NCBI GenBank assembly: GCA_002337145.1
Contig: DDFK01000002.1
Location: 1,550,868 to 1,614,867 of the forward strand
Source of the DNA: Chitinophagaceae bacterium UBA1930
GTDB taxonomy: Bacteria > Bacteroidota > Bacteroidia > Chitinophagales > Chitinophagaceae
Reading direction: 5' to 3'
Length of the DNA: 64,000 nucleotides
The position numbers and the translations under genes were made by a program. A model generated the notes under the pieces. It searched no databases and was not told the DNA's origin. It worked only from the letters and a program-made list of their open reading frames with translations. Of this stretch, positions 1 through 7,156 are shown piece by piece (the first letter of the stretch is position 1; the number at the start of each line of letters is the position of its first letter).

Positions 1-1810
1 TATGGTATTTTATGGTATCGGGTCTGGTGGAAGTAAAGTTATTGGGGCCGTACCAATGGTAACTATAAGCAGGCGTGCCACCTGTTACCACGGTTCCCAA
101 TATCAGTTCCGTATCGTAACAAATGGGCGTGTTGGCATGGGCAGTAACAGTGGGCAATGTATTGACGATATAGTTGACCGAGTTGGAAATGGAAGTACAG
201 GTAAGACTGCTGAGGCTTGCTGCATCAGGGCCCACAATAACCCGGTAGAGACCTGCATCTGTTATGGAAACCTTGGTAAATACCAGATTGGGAGTAGTGG
301 ATGGGCTGCCAACATTTACCCATGTGGTGCCCCCATCACTGCTTTTCTGCCATTGGAATGCAGGATTGGTATAAGGGCTGTTCACCAGTACGGCAGCAAT
401 GGTATCCGACATGCCCACACATGCCCCTGTGCCTGCATTGACACTTGCCGTAACAGTTGGGGCACAGGCTGTAAATACAATATCATCCACCGCAATATCG
501 TCGCCCCAAAAACCGCAGCTAGGATTTGCAGGGTATGAGCAGCCACTTGGAAGATGGGAAGATGACGGTTGATTCTTGGTGTTCCAATCCACCATTTGCA
601 GTACCAATGAGGTAGTACCGATGGGCAGTGCAAATTGGAAACCATATTGTTGCCATGCATAATTGCCTCCGCTAGGGGGGGCAGGTACATTGCCTGTTGT
701 GTAGGATGCCAAAAGTGATCCCGTTCTTGTAACAGGGTCCCATCCATTGGTGTCAAATATTTTGAAGGTAACCCTAGGGAAAATATAGGCAGTTCCGGAA
801 GGTGCATTATTGGGCTGCACATTTGCCAGCCATGCAGAAAAATTGAATATTGAACCGGGGCATAATCCAGCCACAGTTTTTGTAAAGAACACGGAATCCA
901 CAAGCCCTGCATTTACCAACAATAGGTTGCCTGCACCATTATTGCCTGTGGTATGGTCCCCTCCTGTTGCCCAAGTAATAGGTGCGCCGCCTGTAGGGAT
1001 AGTAAAAGCCCAACTGGCATTCAGGACACGGGGCGTTACCATATACCCCCCATCCTGTTGCATGGTATAGGGCTTGTAGAAATAACTGGTGTTAAATCCT
1101 GCCGGAACCGTAGACGAGTTGAAGTTTATATCATCAAGGTAAAAAGTAAGTGGATTGGAAGCATTGGTGCCACCTAAATTAAAAACAAGGGATGCAGTAG
1201 TTACAGTAGCCGGTATGGTAAAGGTATCACTGACCTGTATCCAGGTATTCCTAGTGGCAATCGTATGTGGAATGGCCCTAAAAGGGGTTGTGCTGACACC
1301 ATTGGTATCTACCAGAAATTGAAAAGTGCTACTGTTAATGGTTGCCCTTATCCAATAGGTAACCTGGTAAGTAATGCCAGGTGTAACAGCAAAAGACGAA
1401 GAGCCTAACTGCAGACTTGCAAGCGTATTGCCAGAATTGGTATTGTTGGTGGCCTGTATGGCCCACGCACCTGCCCGGGCCGTTACATTTTGCCTTGTAA
1501 TGGCACCGTTTGATTGACTTAGGATTGCCCAATCGGCAGCGGGTGTCCCGGTTGTTTCAAAACCATTATTGAGCACAACAGGCAACGAACCAAAATCCTC
1601 TTTGAACACAGGCGTTATTGCTGTATTGGTACATAAACCCTGTGCAAAGGCAGCAGGACTTGTACCTCCAAGGATAGTCAGTAAAAGCAAAACTGTTCTG
1701 ACAAGGTTCTTTACAAGGTAAGATGCAGGTGCCCGATTAGCAAAGTGCAAGAGGCGGGCCGTGGGTTGCCTATATGAATGCAGTATATCAGCAAAATGGT
1801 GGTTTCTCAT
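1..1810 (-). CDS. Large secreted protein with jelly-roll and Ig-like domains (3' end missing)
   Basis: An open frame reads from ATG at 1810 to the left edge without a stop, so at least 603 residues are present and the C-terminus lies outside. The N-terminus has a rather long basic region, then a hydrophobic stretch (VRTVLLLLTILGG) ending in an AFA-Q signal peptidase I site at about residue 56. Next come two beta-rich, jelly-roll-like segments of the kind seen in CBM4_9/MAM-type secreted proteins (motifs VTYWIRA, FYLDDINF, then GDHTTGNN, FSAWLANV and DDIAVDDIVF). An Ig-like segment follows near the edge (FQWQKSSDGG ... DAGLYRVIV). The architecture resembles large Bacteroidota surface adhesins that end in gliding-motility or T9SS sorting domains, but that end is not visible. 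Function is inferred only as surface adhesion or glycan binding. Confidence 0.8.
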   Translation of the reverse strand, partial: MRNHHFADILHSYRQPTARLLHFANRAPASYLVKNLVRTVLLLLTILGGTSPAAFAQGLCTNTAITPVFKEDFGSLPVVLNNGFETTGTPAADWAILSQSNGAITRQNVTARAGAWAIQATNNTNSGNTLASLQLGSSSFAVTPGITYQVTYWIRATINSSTFQFLVDTNGVSTTPFRAIPHTIATRNTWIQVSDTFTIPATVTTASLVFNLGGTNASNPLTFYLDDINFNSSTVPAGFNTSYFYKPYTMQQDGGYMVTPRVLNASWAFTIPTGGAPITWATGGDHTTGNNGAGNLLLVNAGLVDSVFFTKTVAGLCPGSIFNFSAWLANVQPNNAPSGTAYIFPRVTFKIFDTNGWDPVTRTGSLLASYTTGNVPAPPSGGNYAWQQYGFQFALPIGTTSLVLQMVDWNTKNQPSSSHLPSGCSYPANPSCGFWGDDIAVDDIVFTACAPTVTASVNAGTGACVGMSDTIAAVLVNSPYTNPAFQWQKSSDGGTTWVNVGSPSTTPNLVFTKVSITDAGLYRVIVGPDAASLSSLTCTSISNSVNYIVNTLPTVTAHANTPICYDTELILGTVVTGGTPAYSYHWYGPNNFTSTRPDTIKYH

Positions 1811-2087
1811 ATAAGTCAAAGGGAATCAGGGATACCGCATAAAGTAACGGTGTATCAGGGCCTTAAAATGTAAACCCGCTTATTTGGGCATCAATAAAAC
1901 CAAATCGGTTTGCCCGAAACGGGAATGATGTCCATTTATAGGAATTTGATAGATAATACTATACAGCAACCCAGAAAAAAGAAAGGAATATGATATGCAA
2001 TTTTATACCAGCAAAAATGTGGGTCAGTTTACACGGGAACGGCTGTAAAACGATTTTAAGGCCAGACAGCAATAATTGATTTGCCAT

Positions 2088-2135
2088 AAAGGCATGAAGT
2101 TTTCATATCATAAAACTTCGTGCCTTTTCTTTTGT
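2088..2135 (+). terminator. Hairpin terminator between divergent genes
   Basis: Arms AAAGGCATGAAGTTTT and AAAACTTCGTGCCTTT pair with one mismatch around an 8-nt loop. They are followed by TTTTCTTTT on the plus strand, so the T tract fits plus-strand termination. It lies in the 405-base gap between two divergently transcribed genes, where no coding gene was recognised upstream of it on the plus strand. Confidence 0.6.
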
Positions 2136-2215
2136 ACCCATTTCCCAAAAATCATCTTTTTTACTGATTACCGTTGCCATTGCAGCCACCTACTTTTACC
2201 ACATAAATTCTGTAT

Positions 2216-3583
2216 ATGAAAAAGATCATTCCCTTTGCGATCAGTATTGTCCTTGTTGCATCCGCTTTGGCCCAAAAGCAGGTTTTTGATGTATTGAACT
2301 ATACCATACCCAAAGGCTGGGACAAAACGGAAATGCCACAAGGCATACAACTGTCTGCCAGGAAAGATGGCAAAGGGAACTATGCAACCGCAATTATTCT
2401 GGGTTCGGCTGCAACCACGGCGGCGGCAAATGAAAACTTCAACAACAGTTGGGAAAAATTGGTGAAAAGCACCGTACCTGTTTCTGGAGAACCGACCATG
2501 CAAGAACCTGCTGTTGAAAAGGGATGGAACATTGTTTCAGGACAAGCCATCTATAACGATGGTTCCAATAAAGGATGGGTAACGCTGATAACCGCTACAG
2601 GAAAGGGCAAAATGGCCAATGTGGTCATCATGACCAATACCGATAAATATCAAAACCAGATATTGGATCTTATAAAAAGCCTGGACCTGAACGAAACGGC
2701 AACCGCACAAAACAACAATACGAACCCGGCTCCGTCAACAAACGCTGTGTCCGGTCCAGGAAATAAAAATATCTATTCCATTACTGTTCCGCCCACATGG
2801 AGTTTAAATGCGGGAGGAAATAGTTTGACGGTGGAAAAAAATACAACTACTGGAAAAAGGATCATTGAGTTTATGGGTATGATAAAATCATCGGGCAGTT
2901 TGGAAAAGGACATGGAACATATTTTCTTTGAGGTTTTTGATGGCTGGAACCTCTTCAACAGCCCCAACACCCTTTTATTTGAAAAGGGTGACCATGAAAA
3001 AGGAGTTACCTGCCAGGGCCTGCCCTATTACATGTTAAGCAATAGCATTACCAAAAATGGAAGTGATGTCATAAAAGGCACCGTACTGCTTATACAGACA
3101 GGAACAAACGTAGCGGTTATTAATTCAGCCGATAAGATACTGGGCAGCGAATCAGATATGGCCTTAAACTTTCTCTTGTTCAATTTAAAAATAAACGGTA
3201 TTGCCGAAAGGAATGTGGATTATAAAAAACAGCTGACAGGTACATGGGCTTCAAACAGCGGATTATATGGCAATAGCTTAAGCACTGCTACCAGTTACAC
3301 TGCCGAGGGGAAATATTATGTGCTAACGCAGTCCTCCTATACGGTGGGTTACGACTATTACAATGACCTGATCAAGAAAAAGCAATTCAAAGGCGAAGGT
3401 GCATTTACCTTAAAAGGAAATGTGCTGGAAAGAAAGGCCATTTCGGGTGCAGCCACAAAATACTTCATCAGGTTCTATTCAAAAAAATACGGTAACAATG
3501 AATGGTGGGACGCAATGGGTCTGTATGGCTGCAATTATGATAAAGACAAAATAGAAACGGTTCTTCCTTTTCATAGGATCTAA
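2216..3583 (+). CDS. Secreted protein of unknown function, 455 aa
   Basis: The ATG is followed by a clear signal peptide (MKKIIPFAISIVLVASALA-Q), so the mature protein is probably periplasmic or outer-membrane associated. The sequence divides into an N-terminal part (about 21-160), a linker rich in Asn/Thr/Pro (about 165-185, QNNNTNPAPST) and a C-terminal half (about 190-455) with repeated beta-strand patterns and the segment YYVLTQSSYTVGYDYYND. No catalytic motif or known domain was recognised. It is monocistronic, downstream of an isolated terminator and convergent with a transposase relic whose stop overlaps its own end. Confidence 0.75.
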   Translation: MKKIIPFAISIVLVASALAQKQVFDVLNYTIPKGWDKTEMPQGIQLSARKDGKGNYATAIILGSAATTAAANENFNNSWEKLVKSTVPVSGEPTMQEPAVEKGWNIVSGQAIYNDGSNKGWVTLITATGKGKMANVVIMTNTDKYQNQILDLIKSLDLNETATAQNNNTNPAPSTNAVSGPGNKNIYSITVPPTWSLNAGGNSLTVEKNTTTGKRIIEFMGMIKSSGSLEKDMEHIFFEVFDGWNLFNSPNTLLFEKGDHEKGVTCQGLPYYMLSNSITKNGSDVIKGTVLLIQTGTNVAVINSADKILGSESDMALNFLLFNLKINGIAERNVDYKKQLTGTWASNSGLYGNSLSTATSYTAEGKYYVLTQSSYTVGYDYYNDLIKKKQFKGEGAFTLKGNVLERKAISGAATKYFIRFYSKKYGNNEWWDAMGLYGCNYDKDKIETVLPFHRI

Positions 3584-3810
3584 TTACAATGCAATACGGT
3601 GTGCGTTTTGTCTGTCAAACTTCCGACACTTAAACGAGTCATCCAAAGTTTTAAAGTGTTCCGGTTGAGGCCATGTTTTTTACACGCTGCCCAAATAGAT
3701 ATCGATCCAGAGCGAATCTCTCCGACTACAAGTTCCATTTCCCGTTTACTACGTCGTTTCCATGGCACCCGATTAAGCGGGCTGGGGTTTTGTTTTTTCT
3801 TTACAGTCAT
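3580..3810 (-). pseudogene. Relic of an IS3-type transposase OrfA (helix-turn-helix only)
   Basis: The 76-residue frame has a basic N-terminus (MTVKKKQNPS, KRRSKREMELV) and a helix-turn-helix (EIRSGSISIWAACKKHGLNRNTLKLWMTRL), as in the OrfA subunit of IS3-family transposases. After the HTH the sequence loses similarity (SVGSLTDKTHTV...) and stops. There is no leucine zipper and no OrfB integrase with a DDE motif on either side. It is best read as the remnant of a decayed insertion sequence; a small stand-alone DNA-binding protein is the alternative. Confidence 0.55.
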
Positions 3811-4116
3811 CCTGATTGGATTGCTGTAAAGCTATTTTAGGAAAAGACAGATGCAATAAAATGTCAATCTATTTACCATGGCAGGCGTTTCCTGCCATTT
3901 CGCACTACTGTTTTTTGCTATTTGTTTGAGGCTGGCATGAACAGGTAAGAACTGGATGAATGCGGCCAGATATTTTTTTCCATACATTCCGCGAGCACCA
4001 GATGGCGGCTGCATCTCAGTCATACAATGACTGCAATTATTACTGCAAAACTGTTGCAGGAACTGCCTTGAAAAGATTTTCCGATAACGGTCAAGACCGA
4101 AAAATGACAGAAACAA
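3811..4116. other. Intergenic stretch with no recognised gene
   Basis: Short open frames occur on both strands, but none has recognisable motifs, a signal peptide or good codon pattern. It may be decayed DNA belonging to the neighbouring transposase relic. Confidence 0.5.
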
Positions 4117-4152
4117 AAAAGGTTATAAATCGTTGGATTTATAACCTTTTCA
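4117..4152 (-). terminator. Rho-independent terminator after tRNA-Leu(CAG)
   Basis: Read on the minus strand, AAAAGGTTATAAATC pairs with GATTTATAACCTTTT around a 4-5 nt loop and is followed by a T tract. It starts 12 bases beyond the 3' end of the tRNA gene. Confidence 0.75.
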
Positions 4153-4163
4153 CACTTTAAACG

Positions 4164-4245
4164 TGCCCAGGACTGGATTCGAACCAGCACACCTCGCGGC
4201 GCCACCACCTGAAGATGGTGCGTCTACCAATTTCGCCACCTGGGC
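4164..4245 (-). tRNA. tRNA-Leu (anticodon CAG)
   Basis: An 82-nt class II tRNA. The acceptor arm GCCCAGG/CCTGGGC is perfect, the D-arm contains AAATTGGTAGACGC, the anticodon stem CCATC/GGTGG holds the loop TTCAGGT, and the T-loop GGTTCGAATCC is intact with a variable arm between them. CCA is not encoded. It reads CUG codons and has its own downstream terminator. Confidence 0.95.
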
Positions 4246-4267
4246 AGCCTGCAATACTTGCAGCTTA

Positions 4268-4295
4268 AATAAAAAAGCACTGTTAACCAGTGCTT
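4268..4295 (-). terminator. Rho-independent terminator after tRNA-Leu(CAA)
   Basis: On the minus strand AAGCACTG(G) TTAA CAGTGCTT is followed by TTTTTTATTT. It separates the two tRNA genes, which implies that they end as separate transcripts. Confidence 0.85.
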
Positions 4296-4298
4296 GAG

Positions 4299-4382
4299 TG
4301 CCCACGAAAGGAATCGAACCTTCACGCCCTTGCGAACGGCAGATTTTGAGTCTGCTGCGTCTACCAATTCCGCCACATGGGC
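4299..4382 (-). tRNA. tRNA-Leu (anticodon CAA)
   Basis: An 84-nt class II tRNA with acceptor arm GCCCATG/CGTGGGC (one G-U pair), D-arm GGAATTGGTAGACGC, anticodon stem GCAGA/TCTGC around the loop CTCAAAA, a variable arm and T-loop GGTTCGATTCC. CCA is not encoded. It reads UUG codons. It is 35 bases downstream of the hscB stop, with a probable promoter of its own in that gap. Confidence 0.95.
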
Positions 4383-4403
4383 CTCTACTTTTGGATTGGG
4401 TTG

Positions 4404-4411
4404 CAAATATA
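4404..4411 (-). promoter_or_regulatory. Probable -7 box for the tRNA-Leu(CAA) gene
   Basis: TATATTTG on the minus strand matches the Bacteroidota -7 consensus TAnnTTTG and lies 22 bases upstream of the tRNA 5' end. No convincing TTG -33 element was seen. Confidence 0.45.
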
Positions 4412-4417
4412 ATGGCA

Positions 4418-4927
4418 TCAGTTTGAACTAGCCAAAATTCTATTCAGGTATTTTTTTTTGAAGTAATATTCTTTTACTTGCAACAGCTCTTCTTGGGTAG
4501 TAATACCTTCTTGATAATGCTCCACAATTTGCTTAACAGGTTCATATATTGTAGTTGACAGTTCATGGATAGCAGCTTGCAGTTGCTGCAATTTTATTGT
4601 ATCGCCTTCCATTTCTGCATCCATTGCTGCTTCGTTCAGCTCCAGCATTTCCATTAGGAATGCGTTGGGCAACTGATACTTCTCTTCTTCTTCCAACAGT
4701 CCTTTTAGTTGCAGTACATACTGTATGGTTGCCTCTGCATCGGAAAATATTTTAAAGGCCTTGTTTACGGCTGACGATTTTTCCAGCACTTCGGCCTGTT
4801 CATTTTCCGTTGCAGTAGTATAGAAATCCGGATGGTATTTGCGGCTAAGCTCATAGAATGTTTTCTTGATTGCTGCGGCATCCAGATGCAAGTTTATAGG
4901 CAGGTTGTACAGTTCAAAATAGTTCAT
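4418..4927 (-). CDS. hscB: Fe-S cluster assembly co-chaperone HscB (J-domain)
   Basis: This 169-residue J-protein delivers the scaffold IscU/SufU to an Hsp70 chaperone and stimulates its ATPase during iron-sulfur cluster transfer. The J-domain is at residues 1-75 (MNYFELYNLP at the start) with the invariant HPD loop in RKYHPDFY near residue 36. The C-terminal helical bundle (about 90-165) with LNEAAMDAE matches the HscB oligomerisation domain. Length is normal for HscB. Two tRNA-Leu genes follow on the same strand. Confidence 0.88.
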   Translation of the reverse strand: MNYFELYNLPINLHLDAAAIKKTFYELSRKYHPDFYTTATENEQAEVLEKSSAVNKAFKIFSDAEATIQYVLQLKGLLEEEEKYQLPNAFLMEMLELNEAAMDAEMEGDTIKLQQLQAAIHELSTTIYEPVKQIVEHYQEGITTQEELLQVKEYYFKKKYLNRILASSN

Positions 4928-5031
4928 CTTCTGTTGCAGGAATTTTTTAGATTAAAACAATCCGGCAACTGTCCATTTTACCATCAACGCTTGCCATTCT
5001 TGCTTATCTTGCGTTCCTCAAAAATACATCA

Positions 5032-6228
5032 ATGCTTGCAATAGGACTTATTAGAGAAGGAAAAATACCTGCCGATAACCGTGTGGCCCTGACCCCGGCA
5101 CAATGCAAATTTTTACAGCACCGCGTAGAAGGATTGAAAATATATGTGCAAGGCTGCCCTAGCAGATGTTTTACAGATGATGAGTACAGGTTTGCAGGCA
5201 TTACTGTTACAGAGGACCTGAGCCATTGCGATATCCTGTTTGGTATCAAAGAAGTGCCCGTGGACATGCTGATAGCAAACAAGACCTATCTTTTCTTTTC
5301 GCATACCAAGAAAAAACAGGAACATAACCAGAAACTGTTGAAAGCCATTTTAAAGAAAGGCATTACCCTGATTGATTATGAATGCCTGGAACATGAGGAT
5401 GGGCAGCGTATCATTGGGTTTGGCTTTTTTGCGGGTGTGGTAGGTGCACACAATGGCATTATGGCGTATGGCAACCGCACCGGTTTGTACACCTTGCCAA
5501 GGGTGGCCGAGAGCAAGGATTACCGCTCGTTGATACACCATTATTTTGGTTTGAAACTGCCCAATATAAAGATTGCCGTTACAGGTAGCGGACGTGTGGC
5601 ACATGGTGTTGTTGAGATCATGAACCTGATGGGCATTACAGAAGTGGAGCCTGATGAATACCTGGAACGCAAATTCTCCTACCCTGTTTATGTGCAACTG
5701 AAAGGGCATGACCTATATACGCACAAAGAGAACAAGACATATAAACGCAGCCATTTTCATGACCATGCAGATGAATACCGGACCCGCTTTTTGCCCTATA
5801 CCCATAGCACGGATATATTGATGAATGGTATTTATTGGGATAAAGCCATACCACGTTTGTTTGAGCAGGGCGATATTGATGAAAGCTTTACCATACAGAC
5901 GATTGCAGACATTACCGATGATGAGCATGGCTCGATACCCATTAACCTGGGCGACCAGACCATTGAGGACCCCGTGTATGGTGTTGATAAAAAAACGTTT
6001 GAAAAAACCGCCCCTTACCTACATGACAGTATCGATATAATGGCCGTTGGCAATTTGCCCAACGAGTTGCCCAGGGATGCTTCCTCTTATTTTGGTGAGC
6101 AATTGATAAAGCATGTATTGGAGGACCTGTTTAAAGGCAGTGGCGAAATCATAGACCGTGCAACCATGGTAAAAGAAGGCAAGCTAACGGAACAGTACAA
6201 ATACCTGAGTGACTACGCCAGCGAGTAA
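5032..6228 (+). CDS. NAD(P)-dependent dehydrogenase, LKR / alanine dehydrogenase family
   Basis: The N-terminus (IGLIREGKIPADNRVALTP) is the alanine dehydrogenase / transhydrogenase N-terminal domain. The central segments FFSHTKKKQEHN, LIDYECLEHEDGQRIIGFGFFAG and YRSLIHHYFG closely resemble the lysine-ketoglutarate reductase half of saccharopine-pathway enzymes. A nucleotide-binding loop follows (IAVTGSGRVAHGVVEIM). At 398 aa it is a single-domain enzyme without the saccharopine dehydrogenase half. A role in lysine/saccharopine or another amino-acid redox reaction is inferred; the substrate cannot be read from the sequence. It stands alone, facing the convergent methyltransferase gene. Confidence 0.75.
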   Translation: MLAIGLIREGKIPADNRVALTPAQCKFLQHRVEGLKIYVQGCPSRCFTDDEYRFAGITVTEDLSHCDILFGIKEVPVDMLIANKTYLFFSHTKKKQEHNQKLLKAILKKGITLIDYECLEHEDGQRIIGFGFFAGVVGAHNGIMAYGNRTGLYTLPRVAESKDYRSLIHHYFGLKLPNIKIAVTGSGRVAHGVVEIMNLMGITEVEPDEYLERKFSYPVYVQLKGHDLYTHKENKTYKRSHFHDHADEYRTRFLPYTHSTDILMNGIYWDKAIPRLFEQGDIDESFTIQTIADITDDEHGSIPINLGDQTIEDPVYGVDKKTFEKTAPYLHDSIDIMAVGNLPNELPRDASSYFGEQLIKHVLEDLFKGSGEIIDRATMVKEGKLTEQYKYLSDYASE

Positions 6229-6237
6229 TTGATTCAA

Positions 6238-6951
6238 TTAAAGATGCAGGTAATAATGCTTTAACAATGATACAAATTCAGTGCTGTATTGGTTGTTTTG
6301 CTTGATGATTAATTCGCTTTCCCTTAATATGCCTGGCTTTGTTGAAAACAGCAACATGCTTCTGAATGGCTGATGCTTTTCTGTCTGTTTTACAGATACA
6401 TTTTCTTGTAGGTGAAAGTCTTTTGCCAATTGAACAAAATAAGCAGTGCGGTGATATGGCAATAGTATTGCAAACCTTCCATTTGCTGCAATATTTGTTT
6501 GTATGGCCGCTAACAATTCCCCTAAACTTAAAGATGCACTATGCAGTGCAAGGTTCCTTTTATCGTTAAGGCTTTTTAATTCGTTATCAAAAAATGGCGG
6601 GTTGGTTACAATGAAATCAAATTTATGGATAGGTCTGAATTGTTGAATGGCAGTTGTATGCAACTGTAATCTTTCCTTAAAAGCTGATGCTTGAAAATTT
6701 TCCGTTGCCTGTGCTGCGGCTGCTTCATCTATTTCAACTGCATCAATGATTGCATGGGTATTTGCCTGCGCCATCATTAATGAAAGCAGGCCGGTACCTG
6801 TGCCAATGTCCAGTATCTTATCCCCTCTTAGACTATTACCTATTTTACTTGCAGCCCAGGCCCCAAAAAGACAGGCATCTGTTGTAACCTTCATGGCACA
6901 ATGTTCTTGATGGATAGTGAACTGTTTGAATTGGAAGAATGTGTTGGGCAT
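6238..6951 (-). CDS. tRNA1(Val) adenine-37 N6-methyltransferase, TrmN6/YfiC type
   Basis: A class I SAM-dependent methyltransferase of 237 aa, presumed to methylate N6 of A37 in tRNA-Val. The SAM-binding loop is DIGTGTGLLSLMMAQ (about 49-63), the acidic ribose contact is in VEIDEAAA, and the catalytic N6-adenine motif is NPPFF (about 118). The N-terminal QEHCAMKVTTDACLFGAW motif is typical of YfiC rather than of other NPPF enzymes. It converges on the upstream dehydrogenase gene with a 9-base gap. Confidence 0.85.
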   Translation of the reverse strand: MPNTFFQFKQFTIHQEHCAMKVTTDACLFGAWAASKIGNSLRGDKILDIGTGTGLLSLMMAQANTHAIIDAVEIDEAAAAQATENFQASAFKERLQLHTTAIQQFRPIHKFDFIVTNPPFFDNELKSLNDKRNLALHSASLSLGELLAAIQTNIAANGRFAILLPYHRTAYFVQLAKDFHLQENVSVKQTEKHQPFRSMLLFSTKPGILRESELIIKQNNQYSTEFVSLLKHYYLHL

Positions 6952-7050
6952 TGAATGATTTGACGATGCGAATTAAAGTGATTTTGTGTAATGAAAGTTG
7001 AAACAACTTAAAAGCCTTTGCTCAAGCTGCTTGGCTTTAATCCAAACGTT

Positions 7051-7072
7051 GATGGGTGCGACGCCAGTAAAG
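7051..7072 (+). repeat. Copy 1 of dispersed hairpin repeat (GATGGGTG...CCAGTAAAG)
   Basis: GATGGGTGCGACGCC folds as GGTG-CGA-CGCC and is followed by AGTAAAG. The same 22-base string occurs inverted at 11247-11268, and related copies lie at 25740-25774 and 53246-53261. Confidence 0.7.
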
Positions 7073-7103
7073 TTGGGTTATGTACGTTGTTGGTTCCCTA
7101 ATA

Positions 7104-7131
7104 AAAAGTGCCTGTTGTACAACAGGCACTT
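7104..7131 (-). terminator. Terminator downstream of the oligopeptidase gene
   Basis: AAGTGCCTGTTG and its complement CAACAGGCACTT form a perfect palindrome with loop TA(CA). On the minus strand it is followed by TTTTTATTA. It starts 26 bases past the stop codon of the peptidase gene. Confidence 0.75.
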
Positions 7132-7156
7132 ACTAATAACTTATTACTTATAAATA

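Noticed and set aside
2..538. Plus-strand open frame at the left edge
   Set aside because: It is antisense to a continuous minus-strand frame that has a signal peptide, jelly-roll motifs and an Ig-like domain; the plus-strand product has no recognisable features.
3832..4116. 94-aa minus-strand frame between the transposase relic and the tRNAs
   Set aside because: No domain, odd composition (Cys/Phe-rich ends) and no promoter or ribosome binding site. Probably chance.
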